Shown: piece after piece, positions 56,635-64,000 of the stretch
Layout: every line of letters begins with the position of its first letter
How positions within the stretch are numbered: the first letter of the stretch is position 1
From: Onchidella celtica
Lineage: Eukaryota; Mollusca; Gastropoda; Systellommatophora; Onchidiidae
Length of the DNA: 64,000 nt
Reading direction: 5' to 3'
NCBI GenBank assembly: GCA_963931925.1
Contig: OZ007570.1
Location: 26,835,804 to 26,899,803, forward strand
Made by a program: the position numbers and the translations under genes
The notes under the pieces: generated by a model
Databases searched by the model: none
What the model was told of the DNA's origin: nothing
The model's input: only the letters and a program-made list of their open reading frames with translations

Positions 56635-59331
56635 ATGTCAGAGGCTATTGGAAGGCTTGGCCAGGAAGCAGACGCCTTGGAGCTCACTGGGAAGGAGAGA
56701 CAGGACTACATCCGTGAAGGCCTAAGGGAGGAAAGAGAAAGGCAAGAGCGCACGGAGCAACTGAAGATGGAAAGAGAGGCTCAGGAGAAGGCGGCTCAAC
56801 GACAGGCTCAGGAGAAGGAGGCTCAACGACAGGCTCAGGAGAAGGAGGCTCAACGACAGGCTCAGGAGAGGGAGGCGGAACGACAGGCTCAGCTGGAAAG
56901 AGAGAAGATGAACCATGAGCTGGAGATGGAGAGGATCCGCCATCAGCGTGGAGGCGGGTCGACACAGGGGACCAGCGACCACGCCAGTTCCAAGAGACCC
57001 AAGCTACCTGCATTTCAGGATGGGAAGGACGACCTTGATAGCTGGCTACTTCGTTTTGAGAGGTTTGCCGAGACAGCGGACTGGCCTAGATCCACCTGGA
57101 CGACATCACTGTCTGCCCTGCTGACTGGGAGAGCTCTGGAGTGCTTCTGTCGATTGCCGATTGATGAGGCCAAGGACTACGACAAAGTCAAGGAAGCTTT
57201 GCAGAAGAGGTATAACCTGTCAGAGGACGGTTACAGACTCATGTTCAGACAAGGTAAGCCTGAAGATGGAGAAGATGTCGGGATGTTTCTTACTAGGATC
57301 AAGACTTACCTAGAGAGGTGGATAAAGCTATCAAAGACGGAGAAGACCTACGAGGGAGTGAGGGACCTGTTCGTTAGAGAGCAGTTTATGGATGTTTGCC
57401 CACCAGACCTTGCGACCCATGTGAGGGAGAGGAAGCCAAAGACGCTACAGGACGTCGCAGACTCGGCGGAGGCGTACCTGGTAGCGAGGAACCGGACACT
57501 CAGCGGGAGCGCCAGACTGCAGAGCCGGCCAGTGCGACAGAGGCCCAACGGAGACAGAAGCCCACAGGTCTGCCATAGGTGCCAGAGGCCGGGACATAAG
57601 GCGACGGAGTGTCGTACCAAGATAAACGACAAAGGTGAGTTGAAATGTTACCTTTGTGGAAAGCCAGGCCACGTTCGGAGAATGTGTCCAGCCCAGAAGG
57701 ATACGGGGCGAGGCAAGCCGAACAAGGCGGCGGCGGCCGTAGTGATAGCGGCGGACGAGTCGTCGAGACAGGATGCGACGACGGCTGACACCAGCATCAA
57801 CGTTCAAGCGGTAATGAAGGACGGGAAGCTACAGTTGGCGGTGCCTGTTACTTGCGGAGGATGCAGTGACGGAAGGACCGTGGAGAAGCTGAAGTTACCA
57901 GTGATGAAGGGCTTGATTGGAAATCGAGCAGTAGACGTCCTAAGAGATATCGGCTGTGAAGGTGTAGTGGTGCGGCGATCACTGGTGGACGACGGACAGC
58001 TCACCGGTGGGAAGAAACTTATCGCGAGGATCGATAACTCCTTGTTAGCGGCGGAGGAAGCCATTATCGACGTGAGAACGCCTTACCTGACGGGCAGAGT
58101 GACGGCACTGTGTCTCCCGGAGACCATCTGCGACCTAGTAGTCGGGAACGTGGACGGAGCGAAGGACCCGTACGACCCTGATACTGAGGTGATGGTAGGA
58201 GCGGTGACCACGAGGGCCCAGGAGAAGAGGAAGGACCAGTCTACGTCGCTGAGGGTGCCGAGGGCAGAACGGCACGCGGGAGTGGATAGGAAGAAACTCA
58301 TCCGACTCCAGGAAGAAGACGAAGACCTCAAGAAGTTGGGGCAGAAGAAAATTCCGACCAACAGAGGCAACAAGTCCGTGCACTTCGAGAGACACGGAGG
58401 TGTACTGTACCGGATTTATAGGGACATAAGACAGGCTACGATTACAAGACAAGTGGTACTACCCGAGAAACTGAGGGAGTATGTACTGAGCGTTGCCCAT
58501 GATTCTATCGTCGGAGGACATCTCGGTGTGAAGAAAACGAAGGACAGGGTGATGAGCAACTTTTACTGGCCTGGTATCGAAGGTGACGTCGCGAGATACT
58601 GCCGCTCATGCGACATCTGCCAGAGGACAGTGAACAAGGGAGCGACTCCTAAGGTGCATTTGCAGAGTATGCCAGTGGTAGACGTCCCATTTAGGAGAGT
58701 GGCCGTGGACCTGGTAGGACCTATTGACCCCCCAAGTGAAGGCGGACATCGGTATATCCTGGTATACGCTACTCGTTACCCTGAAGCGACCCCCTTGAAG
58801 AAGATTGACGCGGAGACAGTAGCAGAAGCCTTAGTAAATATCTACAGCCGTTTGGGTGTGCCCGAGGAGATCTTATCTGATCAAGGGACTCAATTCATGT
58901 CGGACGTCATGAAAGAAACGAACAGATTACTGGGAATTCGACAGTCGACCACCACAGTCTACCACCCTATGTGCAACGGGCTGGTGGAGCGATTTAATGG
59001 CACACTGAAGAAGACCTTGAGGCGACTGTGCGCGGAGCAACCTAAGCAGTGGCACCGATACATTAACCCGCTGCTCTTCGCGTATCGTGAAGTTCCCCAA
59101 GAATCGACAAAGTTCGCCCCATTCGAGTTGCTGTATGGAAGAACGGTGAGAGGACCGATGCACATCTTGCGAAAATTATGGACCAAGGACGTAGAGGAGC
59201 CGGAGACAAAGACCAGTTACCAGTACGTCATGGAACTACGCGAGCGGCTGGAGGACACGTGGAAGTTGGCTACGGAAGAGCTCTCAAAGGCACAAGGTAG
59301 ACAGAAAACTTACTACGACCGGAAGGCGTGA
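56635..59331 (+). CDS. retrotransposon Gag-protease-integrase (ends at in-frame TGA)
   Basis: 898 codons. Residues 1-110 are a highly charged Gln/Glu/Arg coiled coil with a tandem QAQEKEAQR unit (27 bp). Next comes a Gag core with SWLLRFERFAE and about 115-310 overall. Two CCHC knuckles follow (CHRCQRPGHKATEC near 312, CYLCGKPGHVRRMC near 339). A retropepsin-like segment near 425-500 has DIG at 438 where DTG/DSG is expected. Integrase follows: an HHCC zinc motif (HDSIVGGHLG ... CRSCDIC, about 622-660) and a DDE core with Asp in VAVDLVGP, Asp in SDQGTQF and Glu in LVERFNGT. The frame stops at TGA inside integrase. The same frame continues after the stop into the next entry. Confidence 0.92.
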   Translation: MSEAIGRLGQEADALELTGKERQDYIREGLREERERQERTEQLKMEREAQEKAAQRQAQEKEAQRQAQEKEAQRQAQEREAERQAQLEREKMNHELEMERIRHQRGGGSTQGTSDHASSKRPKLPAFQDGKDDLDSWLLRFERFAETADWPRSTWTTSLSALLTGRALECFCRLPIDEAKDYDKVKEALQKRYNLSEDGYRLMFRQGKPEDGEDVGMFLTRIKTYLERWIKLSKTEKTYEGVRDLFVREQFMDVCPPDLATHVRERKPKTLQDVADSAEAYLVARNRTLSGSARLQSRPVRQRPNGDRSPQVCHRCQRPGHKATECRTKINDKGELKCYLCGKPGHVRRMCPAQKDTGRGKPNKAAAAVVIAADESSRQDATTADTSINVQAVMKDGKLQLAVPVTCGGCSDGRTVEKLKLPVMKGLIGNRAVDVLRDIGCEGVVVRRSLVDDGQLTGGKKLIARIDNSLLAAEEAIIDVRTPYLTGRVTALCLPETICDLVVGNVDGAKDPYDPDTEVMVGAVTTRAQEKRKDQSTSLRVPRAERHAGVDRKKLIRLQEEDEDLKKLGQKKIPTNRGNKSVHFERHGGVLYRIYRDIRQATITRQVVLPEKLREYVLSVAHDSIVGGHLGVKKTKDRVMSNFYWPGIEGDVARYCRSCDICQRTVNKGATPKVHLQSMPVVDVPFRRVAVDLVGPIDPPSEGGHRYILVYATRYPEATPLKKIDAETVAEALVNIYSRLGVPEEILSDQGTQFMSDVMKETNRLLGIRQSTTTVYHPMCNGLVERFNGTLKKTLRRLCAEQPKQWHRYINPLLFAYREVPQESTKFAPFELLYGRTVRGPMHILRKLWTKDVEEPETKTSYQYVMELRERLEDTWKLATEELSKAQGRQKTYYDRKA
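59329..59331 (+). other. in-frame TGA interrupting integrase
   Basis: The stop follows YYDRKA. The next codons, in the same frame, encode the integrase C-terminal GPY/F-like module. Because it lies within a domain, it looks like a nonsense change rather than a normal gag/pol boundary. Recoding cannot be excluded. Confidence 0.8.
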
Positions 59332-59370
59332 GAGAGGAAGTTCCGCCCTGGCGACGAAGTTTTAGTACTG

Positions 59371-61215
59371 TTGCCGACAAACGCCAACAAGCTCTTAGTC
59401 CAGTGGAAGGGACCATACAAGATAGTCTCGGTTGTCGGTGTCAACGACTACAAAGTCAAGGTGGGTGTGAAAGAGAAGACATTGCACGCTAACCTTCTCA
59501 AGAGGTATATCCCCAGGACTACACCAGCGACGACGCAAGCAGCAGCAGCGGCAATGGGACCGGCATCTGTCGTGAACAAGATGTGTGAGATTAACGACGG
59601 CAGGAGCGACACCACACCTGGAGATGTCGACGCTATGATGGACGACGACGGTGATGGTGCTGGGACTGTGCTGGCAGAGGACGACGTGATGGACGAGAGT
59701 CAACCTGTAGAGTCAGCTGGCATGACAGTCATCGAGGACTGCGACCTGGAAGGCGACAACGGTGGAATGACGGAGGACCTTGCCGACCTAGGGAGCTGGG
59801 ACCAGAAGGAAGGCTCCGAAGATGTCCAATATGGAACGCAGCTGACGCCGGAACAACGTCAACAACTCGGCGACGTGGTGAAGGAGTATCAACGCATCTT
59901 CACCAATCTCCCCGGATGCTGCCAGTTAGGCGAACATCGCATCGACCTGACATCAGAGGTACCTGTTCGGCAACGACCATACCCGGTGCCTTATGCTATG
60001 CGCGACTCCTTGAAGGAGGAGCTTAGCACCATGGAAAGGTTGGGCATCATACGCATGAGCTCATCAGCTTATGCTTCACCGGTTGTTGTCGTCAAGAAGA
60101 AGGATGGATCCAACCGAGTCTGCATCGACTACAGGAGGCTGAACAAGATCACAGTGTTCGACCCTCATCCGACAGCAGCCCCATGGGAAGTGTTCCAGAG
60201 TCTGTCGAGAGGAAGAATATTCTCTCGGATCGACTTGAGCAAGGGATACTGGCAAGTGCGAGTCCGGGAACAAGACATTCCCAAGACAGCGTTCGTCACC
60301 ATGGGCGAACATTACGAATTCACCCGGATGCCCTTCGGGATGATGAACTCAGGAGCTACACTGAACAGGATCGTGAAGCCATTGATCCAGGGACTGAACA
60401 ATGTGACAGCGTATGTGGACGACCTGCTGATCCATACAGAGACATTCGACGAGCATGTGAAGGCTCTCAAGGAATTGCTGCAGAGGATGGACCAAGCTGG
60501 ATTAACTGCAAGACCATCCAAGTGCCTGATTGGAACGTCTGAAGTGGACTTTGTTGGACACTCAGTGGGAAAGGGTATGATTGGCTTGTTAGAAGAAAAT
60601 GTGTGTAAGGTGCGGGATGCACCCAGACCCACCACTAAAAAGGAAGTGAAAGCATTTTTAGGACTGGTGGGATATTACCAAGAATTTGTACCTAACTTTG
60701 CAGCGATTGCAGCACCACTGTCTGATCTGCTTAGAAAGGGTCAGCCCAATGTAGTTCAGTGGGAAGAAGTGCAGGAGAAAGCGTACACTTCTTTGAAGAA
60801 TGCCATTTTTTCCAAACCCGTGTTATGTTTGCCAGATTTTTCAAAAGAATTTGTTCTAGCAACTGATGCATCAGATAGCGGGTTGGGTGCTGCTCTTATG
60901 CAGGAATATGAGGGAAAGTTGTATCCTGTGGCATATGTCAGTCGTAAGCTATTGCCTCGTGAGACGAAATATTCAGTTTCAGAGCGAGAATGCCTAGCCA
61001 TCGTTTGGGCCGTAAAGAAGTTTACTTTGTATTTGTATGGTAAGGAGTTTGTGCTCCAGACTGACCATAGGTCATTAGAGTATTTGAATTCTGCCAGATT
61101 TGACAGCCCAAAGCTATTACGATGGAGTCTATTTTTACAGTCATATAGATTCAGGATTAGGTATGTCAAGGGCAAGGAAAATGTCGGCGCCGACTTCCTG
61201 AGTAGAGTGTTTTGA
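59371..61215 (+). CDS. retrotransposon integrase C-terminus, reverse transcriptase and RNase H
   Basis: 614 codons from the first Met after the TGA, in the same frame as the upstream ORF. Residues 1-50 are the integrase GPY/F-like module (LLVQWKGPYKIV), followed by an acidic low-complexity linker to about 150. The RT spans about 175-400: PYPVPYAMRD, SPVVVVKKKDGSNRVCIDYR, FSRIDLSKGYWQV, MPFGMMNSGATLNR and catalytic AYVDDLLIH near 348. RNase H spans about 490-612, with LATDASDSGLGAALM, SERECLAIVWA and TDHRSLEYL. The RT and RNase H catalytic motifs look intact. It would normally be made as one polyprotein with the upstream ORF. Confidence 0.93.
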   Translation: MPTNANKLLVQWKGPYKIVSVVGVNDYKVKVGVKEKTLHANLLKRYIPRTTPATTQAAAAAMGPASVVNKMCEINDGRSDTTPGDVDAMMDDDGDGAGTVLAEDDVMDESQPVESAGMTVIEDCDLEGDNGGMTEDLADLGSWDQKEGSEDVQYGTQLTPEQRQQLGDVVKEYQRIFTNLPGCCQLGEHRIDLTSEVPVRQRPYPVPYAMRDSLKEELSTMERLGIIRMSSSAYASPVVVVKKKDGSNRVCIDYRRLNKITVFDPHPTAAPWEVFQSLSRGRIFSRIDLSKGYWQVRVREQDIPKTAFVTMGEHYEFTRMPFGMMNSGATLNRIVKPLIQGLNNVTAYVDDLLIHTETFDEHVKALKELLQRMDQAGLTARPSKCLIGTSEVDFVGHSVGKGMIGLLEENVCKVRDAPRPTTKKEVKAFLGLVGYYQEFVPNFAAIAAPLSDLLRKGQPNVVQWEEVQEKAYTSLKNAIFSKPVLCLPDFSKEFVLATDASDSGLGAALMQEYEGKLYPVAYVSRKLLPRETKYSVSERECLAIVWAVKKFTLYLYGKEFVLQTDHRSLEYLNSARFDSPKLLRWSLFLQSYRFRIRYVKGKENVGADFLSRVF

Positions 61216-62001
61216 ATAGTACAAGTTCAGTGAGATGTATTGTAACCCAGAGTTTTGCCTATTAGATAAGTTTTTGGGTTGAATGTATTGTACTGTAGCG
61301 GTATTTCTGAATGAGTATTGAATTATTGGCCGGCAGAGAGCCACTATGTATTAGTCATATTTTGATGTTTTCATTACTTGTCACCAATGGGACAATGTAA
61401 TTTTTGAAGACTGTAACCCAAATGAGAACTGCGAGCAAGCAGGGATTTTGTATGTTGCATTGATGTAATTTACGAGTGGCCTAAGCTTGGGCAGTATCGG
61501 TATTGCTTTGTTATAATTTGTTTGATCTGATATGATGAAGTTAGACCCTGATCAGTGGTCGATATGTGTTGGTATTCTTGCCATTGTATCTATGAGTTTA
61601 TGCATTTGGTTTTTAGAACAATCATTGTTATGCATAACGTTTATGTGCTATGGTTCGTGCACGAAGCATTTTGTACTCGATGGCCATCGTTTCACCATTG
61701 TATGATTTTTAATAGTATCATTGACCATCGTTTCACCACAGTGGTGGTATTGTATTGTTTATAATAGTAGGTCTACTGTTGACCAGGATTTTGTAATGGT
61801 ACTGCAGTGATATTGTAATGAGATTATATTAGTGTTATAAGGATACTATGGTTATTGTATTGTACTTAGGATATTGGGAAGGCACCTAGTACAGTATTAG
61901 CAATGTCTATTGTAAGATTGGAGACGGTACGTATTTTATGATAGTGTAGACGCTTTATGATGTAGATAGTTGAAGAATGTTCAACTTAAATTGGGGAGTT
62001 G
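61216..62001 (+). other. untranslated 3' region of the LTR element
   Basis: About 785 bp of AT-rich sequence between RNase H and the 3' LTR. I see no envelope-like ORF. A short purine run (GGGGAG, 61993-61998) just before the LTR is the best polypurine-tract candidate. Confidence 0.7.
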
Positions 62002-62622
62002 TGTAGCGTCCCACTAGTTGAACGATCGATATTTTTCTTCCCCCTGCATGACGCGTCTCACTCGGCGACCTTCCTTCCCCCCCCCCTCTCGCCAGCAAGG
62101 CCGGTATTTCCCTTTGATGTCGCTGTGTGGCTTGTTTGTCTCACTGTAGAAAATCCAGAAGCGTCTGGAAGATACTGCAGTGTCCGAGATTACGCTAGGT
62201 CGACCTTGAGTGATGTAATGCTGTGACGTGTCTGTGTACGATTGGGTGGCCTGTATGTGTCCCGAACGATCTAGGTCTGTCTCGTGCTTATGGGGCGGTA
62301 AAGCCGCTTCCTGAACGTTCCTGGACAGAATATATATAAGGAGGGCCAGGCGAGTAGGATGGGGTGTGCAAACCATGGATGCAGGTCGTAGGTGTAAATC
62401 TAGTCGTGGTCAGATATATTATAGTGCCTTCCCTGCTAGGTGTAAGTAACTTGTGGATATCAGCTTGTGTTTACAGTTATTAAAGTTAGTATTAATTGTT
62501 CATCGGATCCTGTTATTTATTTCTACAACAGTTCGAGACAGTTTCGTTTTTTTAAGGGGTAGACGATCAGTTCATCTGACTCTCCCCATCATAACGTGCT
62601 GAAATTTGCATCAACTGTTACA
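62002..62622 (+). repeat. 3' LTR
   Basis: Nearly identical to the 5' LTR at 55901-56523, with TGTAGCG...TGTTACA ends. The repeat CACAA follows at 62623-62627. Confidence 0.95.
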
Positions 62623-62859
62623 CACAACCACACAAGAAAAGTATCAAATAACTAGAGCGTATATCTATGTCAGGCCGGTCAGGCCATCTTATTATTTAAA
62701 TATTAATAAACAAAACAAAAGACAATAGAGGTATATTCAAAGCAATAAATTCTAATTACTAACTTAATCTATGATATTCATGTAACTATGGTTCCTTATT
62801 GGATGTACTGCAATCAATAGCAAATGGGTATATTATACGAAACTAGATATCAATCAAAG

Positions 62860-64000
62860 CACCATCTCTTAAAAATAGCCCAGGCAAGGCAGCAAAACGA
62901 GGAGGCGTTTGCTCGGGCTTGGCAAGCGTCTGTCTCTCCTCTATAAGCCCACCCATTTCCGATTTGGAGAGGACACTCCAGCCATACGTTACGGATGGGC
63001 ACAACACGGGAGGTGGCAGTTACCGGTGATAAGCTCAATCCATTTGGCGTACGGATGAGCGCCAGGGGTCCCCTCTGTCGGTGGGAGCGGCTTTTCAGCT
63101 GCATTGATCAACTACCGCCCGCCGTAACCTGGGCAGCCCCCAGGCAGTTGGGTGTTGTTCCGCCACGTCAGCCTGCTTCATAAGGTGGTTGGAGCTAGAC
63201 CAAAAGTCAAAAAGCTGACGTAAAGTGTGCACCTGGCAAAAACACAAAAATACTAAAACTTGGTACCTGGAACGTCAGAACAATGCGCCCAGGCTTGCAA
63301 CAGCAAGATCTCACTAATATTGACTCCATCAGGAAATCCCAAATTATTGATCGAGAACTTCAGCTACTAAACATCGACATCGCTGCCCTTCAAGAAACTC
63401 GACTTCCCGACTCCGGGTCAGTCAAAGAAGAAAACTACACCTTCTTCTGGCAGGGCCTTAGCAGCGAACAGCCGAGAATCCACGGCGTGGGCTTCGCCGT
63501 AAAAAACTCCCTTATCAATTCGATCGCAACTCCAATTGGAGTGTCAGAACGCATCATGACACTCAGACTGAACACCCGGTCTGGTTTTACCAACATTATC
63601 TGTGTCTATGCCCCAACACTTACCTCCTCTGACGAAACCAAAGACATTTTCTACGAGGCATTGCAGAGGACTCTCCACAACATCCCTCTCACCGAAGGCC
63701 TGCTAATTCTGGGTGACTTTAACGCTCGAGTGGGAGCAGATCACTCCGCATGGCCAAAGTGCATTGGGCACTTCGGCATTGGCAACATCAACGAAAACGG
63801 GCAGCGCCTTCTGGAGCTATGCTCCGTAAACTCATTATGTGTTACAAACACGTACTTTGACCTTAAGAGATGCCAAAGAACATCATGGCGCCATCCCAGG
63901 TCTGGCCATTGGCATCAATTAGATCTTATTCTCTCAAGGAGGAAGAGTTTGGGCTGTATAAAAATAACTCGTTCCCTCCACAGTGCTGACTGTGACACCG
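62860..64000 (+). mobile_element. third LINE, 5' part, cut by the window end
   Basis: A GC-rich leader of about 340 bp precedes an endonuclease frame that runs off the edge. The leader contains a 62-codon ORF (62995-63183) of unknown meaning. The 5' end is estimated from where GC content rises. Confidence 0.75.
63199..64000 (+). CDS. LINE APE endonuclease domain, partial
   Basis: The frame is open from just after a TAG at 63196 to the window end, about 267 codons. Endonuclease motifs are in order: LGTWNVRT, LQETRLPDSG (catalytic Glu), CVYAPT, LGDFNARVG (catalytic Asp/Asn) and RTSWRHPRSGHWHQLDLI. The final SDH-type motif should lie just past the edge. No ATG precedes the TWNVRT motif in frame (the first ATG is at 63282, inside the domain), so the true start is unclear. 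Confidence 0.88.

Larger units (their letters stand above)
55896..62627 (+). mobile_element. complete Ty3/gypsy-type LTR retrotransposon, Gmr1-like order, with target duplication
   Basis: The element (55901-62622) is flanked by the direct repeat CACAA at 55896-55900 and 62623-62627. It has two LTRs, a tRNA-Pro primer site, a long gag-pol frame cut by one TGA, and no envelope gene. Domain order is Gag, zinc knuckles, protease, integrase, RT, RNase H. RT and RNase H are Ty3/gypsy-like, but integrase lies upstream of RT as in Ty1/copia. That combination defines Gmr1-like elements. The near-identical LTRs indicate a very recent insertion. Confidence 0.92.

Noticed and set aside
61216..62001. Possible envelope gene that would make the LTR element a retrovirus-like form
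   Set aside because: No ORF longer than about 70 codons and no signal peptide or transmembrane pattern in this stretch.

Overview
The window is animal nuclear DNA. It is AT-rich and full of introns, microsatellites and interspersed repeats. It carries APE-type non-LTR retrotransposons, a Ty3/gypsy-type LTR retrotransposon, tRNA-derived SINEs and a split adhesion-GPCR gene. The repeat style suggests a lophotrochozoan, most likely a mollusc (a gastropod is my guess), but the sequence alone does not prove it.

Region 1 (about 1-42,480, minus strand) is one large gene for an adhesion G-protein-coupled receptor, reconstructed here from about 28 exons. Every junction has GT/AG ends and matching codon phase. 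From the N-terminus it encodes a signal peptide, a short cysteine-rich LRR cap, four leucine-rich repeats each on its own phase-2 exon, an LRRCT cap, and a 438-codon Gly/Asn/Ser/Gln/Pro/Asp/Glu repeat stalk on a single exon. These are followed by a 12-cysteine Ly6/three-finger domain, a SEA-like domain, a HormR domain, the GAIN domain with an intact GPS (cleavage at His-Leu/Thr), seven transmembrane helices and a short tail. The predicted protein is about 1,623 residues. The sequence also shows a phase-compatible 45-nt cassette exon in intracellular loop 1 and two mutually exclusive candidate C-terminal exons. The introns hold a 5'-truncated LINE with an intact RT ORF (15.2-17.4 kb), two SINE copies, a tRNA-like element, a minisatellite, and a 2.8-kb foldback element with CCGG on both flanks (38,452-41,270).

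Region 2 (about 42.5-55.9 kb) has no host gene I can support. It contains simple repeats and a second LINE (about 47.8-51.98 kb, minus) with endonuclease and RT but at least two frameshifts.

Region 3 (55,901-62,622, plus) is a young LTR retrotransposon. Its LTRs are nearly identical, the target duplication is CACAA, and the primer-binding site matches tRNA-Pro. The domain order is Gag, protease, integrase, RT, RNase H. The RT is Ty3/gypsy-type but integrase precedes it, as in Gmr1-like elements. An in-frame TGA lies inside the integrase region.

Region 4 (about 62.85-64.0 kb, plus) is the 5' part of a third LINE, whose endonuclease domain runs off the window edge.

The features that most deserve follow-up are the domain architecture and candidate splice variation of the receptor, the Gmr1-like element, and the long hairpin element sitting 69 bp from a receptor exon.
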